Part shown: positions 38,201 to 47,163 of the stretch, one piece after another
Layout of the letters: the number at the start of each line of letters is the position of its first letter
How positions within the stretch are numbered: position 1 is the first letter of the stretch
From: Stomoxys calcitrans
Lineage: Eukaryota; Arthropoda; Insecta; Diptera; Muscidae
Direction of reading: 5' to 3'
NCBI RefSeq assembly: GCF_963082655.1
Contig: NC_081552.1
Location: forward strand, 192,150,075-192,214,074
Length of the DNA stretch: 64,000 bases
Program-made: the position numbers and the translations under genes
Notes under the pieces: model-generated
Database searches by the model: none
What the model was told of the DNA's origin: nothing
The model's input: only the letters and a program-made list of their open reading frames with translations

Positions 38201-38915
38201 TCGATGTTCTCGCCAGGATTCGAACGCGCTCAGTGTCATAGGCTACAATGGCACGAATTCGATATCGGCATTCAGGGCGAAGTGTCCCCACCCTAAAAAG
38301 ATATAAGAGAGTTAGCGGGCGGGCCCGGTTCGGCTAGTTTCTGTATAAAATCTAAAATAACTGAAAAACTGGTTTACTATAACTTCTCCTATGCAAACTG
38401 TAATTCCAATACACTTTATCTTAATTTTATTACCCTAAAGGCCGTTGTTGCTAGTTTTTCATAAGGTAACCATTAAGTCGATATTCATTTATTCTAGTCT
38501 CATTTTTCTATCCCAAATACAGCCATTAGTAAGTTGTGTGTCTGAGCCATAGATTGATCTATTAATCATTTAGAAATTTCCCCCCATCATTAGAGTTCAA
38601 TCCTGTTATACTTACCATGTGATGTCTCAGGCATATCAATGCTGCTTCCACATCACCATAGGTGCTCTTGTAGTACATGGTTTCTTTGGTTACCAGCAGG
38701 TATATGAAGCGGGCATGATCCTCCAGGACGGCCACATTGCCGCAGGTTATGTATTGACGGCTGAGTTCATCGTACTGGCCAAAGATCAGGCCCACCTTCC
38801 AGCCCAAAGTCCCTCGTTCGGCATAGAAATCTGTGGTGCTGGTAAAGGCCAATGAATAGGATTGGGGAACATGGAATATGTCAGCTTTCACTTCGGTTAA
38901 TTTAAACGTTGTCAT
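29006..38915 (-). CDS. Host gene: tandem macro-domain protein, TARG1/OARD1-like, four exons
   Basis: Predicted join of 38915-38616, 36159-36010, 35924-35622 and 29212-29006 (960 nt, 319 aa plus stop). Every junction is phase 0 with GT donors and AG acceptors preceded by pyrimidine tracts. Residues 1-150 and 151-319 each resemble a macro domain of the TARG1/OARD1 family, whose members remove ADP-ribose from glutamate and deacylate O-acetyl-ADP-ribose. Domain 1 has LVTK (K77) and CCGSDGL (D118); domain 2 has LVTK (K228) and GCGIDRL (D269). The K-to-D spacing is 41 in both, the same as the K84/D125 pair I recall for human TARG1. Domain 2 keeps a recognisable ADP-ribose loop (CSGIGVQF); in domain 1 it has drifted (RGTLGWKVG). 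The tail after about residue 292 is unlike TARG1. A single fused transcript is inferred because exon C has an acceptor but no good start codon, and the exon B-C intron is only 85 nt. Confidence 0.82.
29456..30608 (+). mobile_element. DINE-1-like element 1 of the intron-3 trio
   Basis: TTATACCCTCCACCATAGGA at the start, CCGTCCGTCTGTCTGTCG at about 29586, a core array with ~150-nt spacing, and the 3' hairpin CGGCCCGGCCGAAATTAGCA followed by CTTACTTGTT at 30608. Complete copy, antisense to the macro-domain gene. Confidence 0.75.
30639..30774. mobile_element. Short TIR element (MITE-like)
   Basis: Begins GGGGCTGCGGAGTC and ends GACTCCGCAGCCC, imperfect inverted termini around about 135 bp with GAGTCG-type interior motifs. 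It sits in the leader of the DINE element, where the consensus reads straight through. Superfamily not determined; the target duplication is unclear. Confidence 0.65.
31361..31506 (-). pseudogene. LOA-like retrotransposon 3' fragment
   Basis: A GTTGTTGTTGTTGTAG run at about 31366 (minus strand: CAA-rich tail) followed by GC-richer sequence. This resembles LOA-type 3' ends. No protein is recognisable. Confidence 0.4.
31507..31795 (+). repeat. tRNA-derived SINE, more complete head
   Basis: Head GGAGGCCACCGTAGCGCAGA GGTTAGCATG looks like a tRNA left half with A-box (TAGCGCAGAGG), then 'tccgcctatgacggtgaacgcct'. The B-box region is damaged. The body ('tcattgagcttaaacttaaaatcgga', 'gttcatgggc') matches the SINE segments in the Helitrons, so this is the family's copy with the best left half. 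Confidence 0.65.
31796..32175. other. Unassigned repeat-like sequence with a LOA-like 3' end
   Basis: 31796-32097 is GC-richer than its surroundings and not recognised. 32098-32175 has GTTGTTGTTGTAGTAGTGTG and 'cactgaggcggcagcccatg', which resembles a minus-strand LOA 3' UTR. Confidence 0.35.
32440..33720 (-). pseudogene. RNase H-type non-LTR retrotransposon fragment (second family)
   Basis: Minus strand, from 33619 down: post-RT thumb (MLYGVVVWWTALQKF), RNase H start MYTDGSKLDDQVGFGVYSKD (33334), RNase H middle FWVPDHRDIPGNCKADELA and zinc knuckle CRSCEDIAEEETLEHFVCVCPAL, ending FLKRSGWFNRRN at 32524. The RNase H is split over frames by indels near 33180. The protein differs clearly from the 57141-58555 family. 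It lies in a DINE core unit, whose 'tgttatg..acttc.aacaactg' phrase resumes on the far side at 33721. Confidence 0.8.
34574..35535 (+). mobile_element. DINE-1-like element 3 of the trio (divergent subfamily)
   Basis: Starts ATACCCTACCTCACTACTGT after the previous CTTGTT, has TGTCTGTCTGTCCGTCTGTC at about 34704, and ends GGTCGGCTTCGCCCGACTTT plus 'agcccgtccttacttgtt' at 35535. The core differs from the other two and resembles 60675-61690. It ends 86 nt from exon C. Confidence 0.7.
35622..35924 (-). CDS. Exon C: N-terminal part of macro domain 2
   Basis: Codes for residues 151-251. The acceptor is a tttcag at 35930-35925; the exon ends in TRDHM before the donor gtatgg, which is weaker than the other two donors. 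Landmarks are SVVHTISADFAMCSGIGVQF, GNVAVL and LVTKERNHERGTY. The exon has the same architecture as exon A, pointing to duplication of a two-exon unit. Confidence 0.8.
36010..36159 (-). CDS. Exon B: C-terminal part of macro domain 1
   Basis: Codes for residues 101-150. The acceptor is ttttaccttttcag at 36173-36160 and the donor gtaaga at 36009-36004. It opens with NHGVYKVAMPRICCGSDGLQ, the family's HGV-K-AMPRIGCG-D-L block, with Gly116 and Asp118 in the catalytic loop. Read-through into the intron meets a stop within ten codons, which supports the donor. Confidence 0.82.
36214..38338 (+). mobile_element. Non-autonomous Helitron filling intron 1
   Basis: Starts TCTCTATAATATAAAAATGA at 36214, continues with about ten 'caatatgggactcaaatgaaagg' units and a reverse-oriented SINE segment, and ends GCGGGCGGGCCCGGTTCGGC plus TAGT at 38338. 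It is a close relative of 25985-27980 and antisense to the host gene. It makes up about 87% of intron 1. Confidence 0.7.
37968..38275 (-). repeat. tRNA-derived SINE segment inside the intron-1 Helitron
   Basis: Reverse strand shows 'gaatcctggcgagaacatcg' after a tRNA-like B-box, then the body shared with 6857-7175 and 27575-27905. Same relative position and orientation in the Helitron as in those two. Confidence 0.6.
38616..38915 (-). CDS. Exon A: N-terminal part of macro domain 1
   Basis: Codes for residues 1-100. It starts at an ATG at 38915 and ends in LRHHM, followed directly by the donor gtaagt at 38615-38610. It includes SYSLAF (the family's SLAH/SLAF strand), FGQYDEL, CGNVAVL and LVTKETMYYKSTY. 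There is no in-frame ATG further upstream in an obvious coding context; a non-coding 5' exon cannot be excluded. Confidence 0.82.
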
Positions 38916-39967
38916 TATGATGATGTCGAATGGGACCGAGGGTTCTTTAGCATTTCACACACTCTTAGCAAAAGAACAAAAACAATACCTTTTGCGGTAA
39001 ACGGAATATTAGCTAATGGGGCTTAAGGTTTTATTGTTTTCAGGTTTTGAGGTTGTTGTTAATATTTTGGTGCAAAACAACAAAAAAAAAAGAACAAGAC
39101 AACAATAAAAACCTCTAAAAATCACAAAAGCTTCAAATCACTTAATGACTTTGCTTTAACAAAAACTTTTTTTTTTAGTTTTCTTTCCTTATGGCTTGTA
39201 TTTGGTGTATGTTGTTTTTGTTTTCTGGCACTGTGGCACTATTATTTCCGTTCTGCTAAAAGAGATAAATTTTGTGTGAACTATATTTCTTCTACTGTTC
39301 TTCTGTTGCTTAATCAGCTTAGAAAAATGGGGGCTTTGGAGTTGGGTACGAATACGTATGTGGTGTATGGCCGATCTTCTTTGGCAAATCTCAGCTGCTA
39401 GAGATTTAACAAAAAACGCCGCTATACTTGAACCAAATGATAAATAATTCTCTGTAAAGATAAAGAAAAAGGGAAACAGTCAAAATAAAAAAATCATAAA
39501 AATTGTTTTCGTTTAAATTGTGGTCTATTAACGAACTTTAATTTTCGCAATTGCACCTAAAACCTCACACAGCTCGAACAAAAGAAAAAATAGAAAGACA
39601 CAAAACTTATTCTCATCATCTATGGCATTGTTAATGAAAATGTGTGTCAGTCGGTGAGATCGAGCTATGTCTGGAAGTCAAGCAAAAAGACGAACAGCAA
39701 GTCAATCAGACAAATGTAGAGACAGATAGAAAGATAGGCAGACAGACAGACAGACAGATACACGGCTACCAGTCATTGAACGTATGATGTACATATATTT
39801 CTAATTTTGGTACGCCACTGTTAACGTTTGTCGATTTTAATTAAACGTACGCTGCTTTGAGCGTTGTCCAAAATATTTCGCGTACATTGTGACATTTCGC
39901 ATTTTGATTAAAAATGAGTCAAGTGATATTATATGGTGGCACAATGGAAGAATTTTTCAAAAAAAAA
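38916..39967. other. 5' flank of the macro-domain gene
   Basis: AT-rich. Contains a CAGA/GACA microsatellite at about 39728-39762. Promoter elements and a 5' UTR intron may lie here but none can be assigned from sequence. Confidence 0.4.
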
Positions 39968-40312
39968 AAATATTTGAATCGGCTAGCTTCACTTCTTCGA
40001 AAGTTAACGGGCTTTCAACAGACGATACGACGATTGGTCGGACGGACATGACTAGATCTGGTATGTTTAGAGTGAGTCCATTGTCATACCACAGCAGCGA
40101 CAGACCAAGGCCTCTGAGGGGAATCGAATCCACGACCACCGAGCACGCTAGCAACTCGTCCACCGGCCAGACGATACGACGATTGGTCGGACGGACATGA
40201 CTAGATTAGGTAAGTTTAGAGTGAGTCCATTGTCATACCACAGCAACGACAGACCAAGGCCTCAAATGCACGACCACCGAGCACGCTACCAACTCGTCTA
40301 CCGGTCAGCCGA
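39968..40312 (-). repeat. DINE fragment plus SINE, tandemly duplicated (149-bp unit)
   Basis: Unit 1 (40019-40167) and unit 2 (40168-40312) both read 'cagacgatacgacgattggtcgg..acatgactagat' (DINE leader) and then a SINE. On the minus strand the SINE in unit 1 has a tRNA-like head (GGACGAGTTGCTAGCGTGCT, then B-box GGATTCGATTCCCC). Unit 2 has lost the B-box. Because the joint is inside the repeat, SINE insertion came before the duplication. Confidence 0.75.
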
Positions 40313-40417
40313 TGGACATGGGAAATTCCTCTGGAGGAATCGTCTTGAAAGTTGGTCACCTGGATCAGGTCAAAATTTGATGTCCTTGCCAAACAGTCGT
40401 TGATCGGTTTGATTTTT

Positions 40418-41010
40418 GTACCCACCACCATAGGATGGGGGTATTGTAATTTCGTCATTTCATTTGTAACTCCTCGAAATATTGACCTAAGACCCCATAA
40501 GGAATATATACACCTGATCGTCATGACATTTTAAGTCGATCTAGCCATGTCCGTCCGTCCGTCCGCCCGCCCGTCTGTCGAAATCGCGATAGCGTTCGAA
40601 CGCGTAGAGCTAGGTGCACAGATAATTCTTATTGGTGTAGGTAGTTGGGAATTGCAAATGGGCCATATCGGTTCAGATTTGACTTCTTAAACCCCCTTAG
40701 AATCCTCAATTTTCACCCGATTTGGCTAGAATTTGCAACAAAGACTACCAATATCCATGCCAAGTATAATCCAAATCGGTCTATAAACAGATATAGTCCC
40801 CATATAAACCCTTCCCCGGCTGAAATTTTGAACAAAAACTTGAATTATGACTTCCAATATCCATGCCAAGTATGATCCGAATTGGTCTTTAAACAGATAT
40901 AGCCCCCACATAAATCGCCGGATCTAACTTCTTGAGCCTTTAGGAGCCTCAATTTTCATCCAATTTAGCTGAAATTTTAAACAAGGACTTGAGTTATAAC
41001 TTCCCAATCC
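40418..41010 (+). mobile_element. DINE-1-like element, 3'-truncated
   Basis: GTACCCACCACCATAGGATG start, TCCGTCCGTCCGTCCGCCCG run at about 40550, and two or three core units. Cut by Helitron-like sequence. Confidence 0.65.
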
Positions 41011-41168
41011 GTGTTATGTATGAAGGAGTTCCAATTTAGGTTCTCACCACCATCCCCAAAACCTACCAAATGTATATATACACCATTCACGACAATATGG
41101 GACTCAAATAAAAGGTATTGAAGATTAGAAAACGTATCTGATATCCAATTGTCGGACCAAGTGTTAGG
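41011..41168 (+). mobile_element. Helitron-like fragment
   Basis: One 'acaatatgggactcaaataaaaggtattg' unit with flanking 'caccaccatccccaaaacc'. No ends. Confidence 0.4.
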
Positions 41169-41229
41169 CGCGTATACTGGAATATGATTTTGATTACGGA
41201 TTTGGATTGATGTAACGGACTGACAGCTA

Positions 41230-41880
41230 TGGTTTCCTGTTACCTAAGTAGGAGGGAGTAACATCAAACACCCAGAGAGGACAGGGTGAGACTTACACGG
41301 ATCATATAGGGTCATACGAGAGGAGACTATCGAGAGATGCAACAAAAGGTGGACAAATGAGAATAGGGCCAGGTGGACGCGACGACTTATACCCGATGTA
41401 CGGATGTGGAGAGACAGGAAGCACGGCGACGTCAACTACTACGTTACACAGCTGTTTACTGGCCATAGTTACTTCCGGAAATACCAGCATAGAATGGGCA
41501 AATGCTCCTCAGGCAGGTGTATTTATGAAGAGCTAGAAGTTGCAGACGATGTGGAACACACATTCTTCCACTGCGAGCGCTCGATCGAAAGACGCAGGGA
41601 ATTGGGAATTGAACGCATCGGCATAGAGTATGAATGAGGAGGTCTGGATGCAGACACAATGACGAGTTTATTGATTATCCCCCAAATATGGAGTCCACCT
41701 CGAAGTAATGCTAGAGCGGTTCCGAAGTGGGGAATTAATCCCCAGGGGTGACACAGGGTGGGTTTTAAGCCAGTACCGTTGATAACGGAGTCCGGCATAA
41801 GGCGAGAGACGTACTCGTCACATGCGTAAAGCATTTTCCAATTCTGATCCGCAAAGAAAAAAGATAAAATGGTGCTTTAA
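41230..41880 (+). pseudogene. R1-like non-LTR retrotransposon fragment (ORF2 C-terminus)
   Basis: Plus-strand frame 41404-41637 reads MWRDRKHGDVNYYVTQLFTG HSYFRKYQHRMG with a C-x3-C...H-x4-C-type knuckle ending VEHTFFHCERS, as in R1-clade ORF2 C-termini. The upstream 41310-41403 continues the same frame in pieces (RRLIPDVR). 3' part of a truncated element. Confidence 0.7.
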
Positions 41881-41885
41881 ATAAA

Positions 41886-43025
41886 AACAAGTAAAAGCGT
41901 GCTAAGTTTGGCCGGGCCGAATCTTTGGAACCCACCACCATTGATTCTGCTAAAATATGGGAGCTATATCTATTTATAGACCGATTTGGATCGTACTTGG
42001 CACAGTTGCTGAAAGTCATAACAGAAGGAACACAGAATTTGGCTGAAACCAAATCTGATAAAAATCGCGGCTTGTAAGGGCTCAAGAAGTCAAATCGGGA
42101 GAAATGGTTTATATGGAACTTGATACATTATTTGCAAAATTTCAGCCAAATCAGATAAAAATTGCGGATTACAGGGGCTCAAGAAGTCAAATCGGAGTAT
42201 CGGTTTATGTGGGAGCTATATCAGGCTATAGACCGATTTGGACCGTACTTAGCACACTTGTTGCAAGTCATGACAGAACATTACATGCCAAATTTCAGCT
42301 AAATCGGGCAAAAACTGCTGCTTCTTATATAGTAGCAATATCAGGTTTTAGACCGATGTGGACCGTACTTGGCACAGTTGTTGGAATTCATGACAGAACA
42401 CTTCGTGCCAACATAAATTGTGGCTTCCAATACTCAAGAAGTCAAATCGGGAGATGGGTTTATATGGGAGCTATATCAGGTAATAGGCCGATTTGGACCT
42501 TACTTGGCACAGTTTTTAGGAGACGTAACAGAACACTACATCCAAAATTCCAATCAAATATAGACCGATTTAGGCCGTACTTGGCACAGTTGTTGAAGGG
42601 CATAACAGAACACTACATGCCAAATTTCAATTGGATAAAGATTACGGCTGCCAGGGGATCAAGATATCAAATCGGGATATAGGTTTATATGAGAGCTATA
42701 TCAGGTTTCATACCGATTTGAATCTTACTTGGCACAGTTGTTTGAAGTCATGAAGGAACACAATGTGCAAAATTACAGCTAACTCGGACAAAAATTTTAG
42801 GTTCCAGGGCTGAAGAAGTCAAATCGTGGGATCGGTTTATGTGGAAGCTATATCAGGCTATAGATCGACTTGAACCATACTTGGTACAATAGTTGTAAGT
42901 CATAACGGAACATTATGTGCAAACTTTTAGCCAAATCGGACGAAAGTTGTGGCTTTCAGGGTCTCAAGAAGTCAAATCGGGAGATTGGTTTATATGGGAG
43001 CTATATCCCCTTGACCGAAGTTGCC
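41886..43025 (-). mobile_element. DINE-1-like element, 5'-truncated
   Basis: The 3' end on the minus strand is AACAAGTAAAAGCGTGCTAA (inverse) with GGCCGGGCCGAA, followed by seven or so core units ('ggtttatatgggagctatatcagg' and 'ggcacagttgtt.gaagtcat'). It passes into Helitron sequence near 43026 without its leader. Confidence 0.7.
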
Positions 43026-43436
43026 CATGCCATCCCCAACGACCTACATCAAAAGTAAAGTAAAGAGTAGAGTTTGAATATGATATAACAGTTCGATCCC
43101 AAGTGTATAAGGGTCCACCCCCAAAAAGCTCCCAAAAAATTACCTGATTAGCGATTGGCGCAATATGGGTAACAAATGAAAGGTAATAGGAAGTAGAATT
43201 CGAAACTAAAAAATGTTGGATCAAGTCCCAGGAGGAGCGTCCCACCCCAAAAATCACCCTCAAAAGAACATGTTGCCCGACCGATACCGTAAGGGATTCA
43301 AACGTTAGGTACTTGAGAGTAGAATACGGAACTTATATAAAAGTTTAGGAACTATTCCCAGACGGGTCGCACCACCCTAAAATTTTGCACCAAATAGAAA
43401 CTTAAGGGTGTAGCGAAGTACACCGGGCCTGCTAAT
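43026..43436 (+). mobile_element. Helitron 3' fragment
   Basis: Two degenerate 'caatatgggtaacaaatgaaagg' units and a 3' end like GTGTAGCGAAGTACACCGGG plus CCTGCTAAT. Confidence 0.5.
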
Positions 43437-43654
43437 ATTTCTATATGAATGATTCCAGACTGGATGAACATGTAAGTTTAAGCATTGGAACTAGTAGCAG
43501 AGTGGCTAAGATGCAATGCCTTAACCTCTTCTCAACCAGCAAGGTAGCTATAAATCAGTAAGGAAAGATCTCTCAACAACAAGCCACAGTGATATTTCAA
43601 GCAAGTATAAGGAATAAGACCTTGCAAGACAACACATTCCAGAGAATTTTGAAT

Positions 43655-43800
43655 CTGTGGAGCACTTAGTATAAAAGTTGTTCACGTCTAAATATTCATA
43701 AATGTCGCCAGCATTCGGTGATGAGATTACCAACACCATGTTATCGCCAGTTTTCGAACCCAGGCATCCAACATCATAGGTGGATATTCTAACTTAGTTA
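43655..43800 (-). repeat. tRNA-derived SINE fragment
   Basis: Minus strand: 'tagttagaatatccacctatgatgttgg', then GGGTTCGAAAAC as B-box, then 'tggcgacatttatga'. Related to the other SINE copies but diverged. Confidence 0.5.
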
Positions 43801-43802
43801 AT

Positions 43803-44985
43803 ACATTACGAAATTTGCTGAAATTTGGGACAGTGAGTTGTGTTAGGCCCTTCGATATCCTTCTTCAATTTGCCCCAGATTTGGATATAGCTCCCATATA
43901 GGCCAATCCGCCGATTTGGGGTCTTGGGCCCGTAAAAGCCACATTTATTATCCGATTTTGCTGAAATTTGGGACAGTGAGTTGTGTTAGGCCACTCGACA
44001 TCTATCTTCAATTTGGCCTAGATCGGTTCAGATTTGGATATAGCTGCCATATAGACCGATCCTTCGATCTAAGATTTTGAGCCAATAAAAGGCGCATTTA
44101 TTGCCCGATGTCGCCGAAATTTGGGGCAGTGAGTTGTATAAGGCCTTTCGACATTCTTATTTAATTTGGCTCAGATCGGTCCAGATATGGATATAGCTGC
44201 CATATGGAGCGATCTCTCGATTTAAGGTCTAGGGCCCATAAAAGGCGCATTTATTGTCCGATTGTGCTGAAATTCGGGACAGTGAGTTGTGTTAGGGCCT
44301 TCGACATTTTTCTGCAACTTGGCCTAAATCGGTCCAGATTTGGATATAGCTGCCATATAGACCAATATCTCGATTTAAAGTCTTGGCCCCATAAAAGGCG
44401 CATTTATAATCCGATTTCGCTGAAATTTGAAACAGTGAGTTACTTTAAGCCTCTCGACATCTGACCTAAACATGGTTTACATCGGACTATATTTGGATAT
44501 AGCTGCCATATAGACCGATCTCCCGATTAAGGGTTTAAAGCCCATAAAGGCTTTATTTGGTATCCGATTTCGCTGAAATTTGAAACAGTGAGTAGATTTA
44601 GGCCTCTCAACATCTGACCTAAATATGGCCCAGATCGGACTATATTGGGATATAGGTGCCATATAGACCGATCTCCCGATAAAGGGTCTGAAGCCCATAA
44701 AAGCTTTATTTTCTACCCGATTTCGCTTAAATTTGAAAAAGTGGGTTATTTTAAGCCTCCCGACATCTGACCTTAACATGGTTTAGATCGGCCTATAATT
44801 AGATATAGCTGCCTTATTTATTTATTACCAGATTTCGTTGAAATTTTAAATAGTGAGTTTTTTTAAGGCTCCCGACATCCGTCCCAAATATGAGTCAGAT
44901 CAGAGTATATAGATATAGCTGTCATATAGACCGATCTCCTAATTGAGGGTGTTAATCCCATAAAAAGCAGACTTATTGTCTAGAA
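43803..44985 (+). mobile_element. DINE-1-like core array, both ends missing
   Basis: Eight or so plus-strand units with 'gaaatttgggacagtgagtt' and 'ggatatagctgccatatagaccgat', spacing about 145-150 nt. The first half resembles 2600-3160; the second half is the 'gaaacagtgagt...ttaggcctctc' type. Confidence 0.65.
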
Positions 44986-44986
44986 C

Positions 44987-45762
44987 TTGCATATACACCG
45001 AAAGCCTGGCAGACGGCAAAGGTGGTATTAATACTCCAGCTCGGCAAGGCAAGTTATGCGTTACCAAAGGCCTACAGACCTATAAACCTTACTCAAAGCC
45101 ATGGACGTATTGTGGATATACCATGATAAAGAGTAGGACATCCCGCGAACTGCTCAAATACAAACAGCATGCCTATGTCAAGGAAAGGTGGGTGGAGACT
45201 GCCCTGCACGAGGTTGTGCATAGGACGTACATAGTTGTGGGGCGTGAGCAACGAACTCGCATGTAACTCTGTCGAACAGCGAAACGGTTGATGGGACAAC
45301 GAAAATCCAATGGGGCGATCCGGATCGGGAAATACGAAGCAATTACTGATATGAAGTAAATAGGAGTTCAGTAAAGCTTTCGGTATCATAACGGTGCACA
45401 AAGGACTACGAGATCAAAATCAGTGCGGCAAGTGATAGCATTTGTAGGGAATGCGGGGTTGATGATGATGAGACGATGGAACATGTCCTATATTATTGCT
45501 CGCCTTTCGCGGCTCATAGACACCGGCACTTGGTTAAGGACACAACACCAGACATAAACCCGCTTAGGGGCGTGGTATGAGAAACAATAAAGGCTTTGTA
45601 AGTAGCATGGAATTCTCAGCTTAGGTTTTCTTTTTCAGGGTTGCTTTTTAGTATTGATAGCCCAACTAAGCCAGTATTCGGTTAGGTGTGTGTCCAAAGT
45701 GGCTTGGGCAGACTAATATCCGCATCCTTTGTTCAACCTTACCTAATCTAAACTATCTCCAC
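44987..45762 (+). pseudogene. RNase H-type LINE fragment with internal deletion
   Basis: Starts in RT (AYTPKAWQTAKVVLIPKLGK... as broken frames near 44987-45090), then ALHEVVHRTYIVVG at about 45205, then jumps near 45245 to the RNase H/knuckle part ('gagcaacgaactcgcatgtaactctg'), ending with the CTTAGG stop region and a 3' tail CAACCTTACCTAATC. Same family as 57141-58555. Confidence 0.7.
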
Positions 45763-45982
45763 AATCGGAGTTTTATAAAACTTAAGAAAATCCTACCACC
45801 TAAGAACTAATAATTGATGGATTTCTATACTGGCCATTACGCAACACTAGGACGAAGCTCTAGGTACCAGCATGATGTAGTGATTTTTATGATATTTGAT
45901 TTCAAAAGTCGAATCCAGGCCGAGAATTGAAAATAATCATCTTACGTAATATAGGCGATTTAAGTAAATTTTTTGATGAATG

Positions 45983-46306
45983 TTGCATGGCATTGGCCTG
46001 GGCACAAGGACAAACAAGCGAAGTCGTAAGTAGTTTTGAAGTTGAAGTTCTAAAGCCTTAATTTAAAAAAAGTTTTGAGTTTTACATAAAAAGGGTTAAT
46101 CTTAAGGAAAGATGGGATTTTTAATTGAAATATAAGGGAAATTAAGAGTCAAGGTTCTTAATTTCCCATATATTTCAATCAAAAATCCCATCTTTCCTTA
46201 ACGTTAACCCTTCTTATGTAAAATTCATTGAGGCTATAGAACTTCAACTTCAAAACTGGTTACAACTTCGCTTGTTTGTCCTTGTGCCCAGGCCAATGCC
46301 ATGCAA
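45983..46306. repeat. Long inverted repeat (hairpin), arms about 150-165 nt
   Basis: Left arm 45983-46147, right arm 46156-46306, loop 8 nt (46148-46155). The arms align almost end to end, beginning TTGCATGGCATTGGCCTGGG on the left and ending with its reverse complement at 46306. There are a handful of mismatches and one ~14-nt insertion in the left arm near 46060-46078. No coding frame. It could be a foldback element or a hairpin RNA gene. Confidence 0.9.
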
Positions 46307-47080
46307 AATGTGCACTTCCTATATCAACAAAAAGTTGAACAATTTTATCGTTTTAATTTTAACTCAAGGCAAGAGCAAACGAACTTTTATGTGGGAAAAC
46401 CACATACCTGGCCAATTTTAGAATTACTGCCAACAACCCTTTAACAAGTCGATTCATTTCCTATGCAAATTAGTCAGAGCGCACCAGCAACAAAAGCCAA
46501 ACAACAATGTTACTAAAAGTGTGCAAACAAGTAACCATAGTTTTGCAATTTGTGGTTTTAATTCGATCGATCGCTACGAAATCGACAACTGATTGGCAAT
46601 GGATTGCAGCAGCAAACGCCGTTGATTCGAAGTGCTGAGTAGCATAAATAGTAAATTTTATCGCAGTCACAGTGGGCCGATATGAATGAACACAAAACCT
46701 CCCTAGTTCTGCCACCCCCACCTACTGCCAACCATATGGGTAACTGCACACAATCTGGGCGATAGTTTCCTATCTTGGCATGTACGTGTTTCCCCTCGCC
46801 AATCAACGATAACAATTTGACATTTTTGAGATATCGTAAAAAATACCACGATATTCACGATTATGTCATACTGCATTCGTATGTACTTACATGAAGAGAG
46901 CTTCGAGTAAATATTTTATTAAAATTTATTGACTTTATTAAGCGCCTTACAACAGTCATTAATAGAAAATATGTTACCAAACCAATTAACACTCAAGTGC
47001 TCACGATTGCCGTGTTAACAGAGAGATTGCGTTGAACGAATTGCTTAATGCGTTACAAAAAAATTTTAGTAATGATTTGT
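46307..47080. other. Gene-free stretch
   Basis: No known repeat or supported coding region. Two overlapping minus-strand open frames (46721-46470 and 46815-46558) show no recognisable domain. Confidence 0.4.
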
Positions 47081-47163
47081 ATACCCACCATCCTAAGATA
47101 AGGGGTATGTTGAGTTCGTCATTACGCTTGTAACTCATCGAAATGCTGATCTGAGACCCAACA
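47081..47163 (+). mobile_element. DINE-1-like 5' stub
   Basis: TATACCCACCATCCTAAGAT leader cut after 'gatctgagacccaacaatgta' by a LINE in opposite orientation. Confidence 0.6.

Noticed and set aside
38619..38855. Plus-strand 78-codon open frame
   Set aside because: Antisense shadow of exon A; no domain.
40058..40165. Possible functional tRNA gene on the minus strand
   Set aside because: tRNA-like A/B boxes belong to a SINE that is duplicated with its DINE flank.
42104..42682. 192-codon plus-strand open frame
   Set aside because: It is a translation of repeated DINE core units (recurring SRSQIG and YMGAIS text), not a gene.
46470..46815. Overlapping minus-strand open frames of 83 and 85 codons
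   Set aside because: No recognisable domain, splice context or codon pattern; length is within chance for this sequence.
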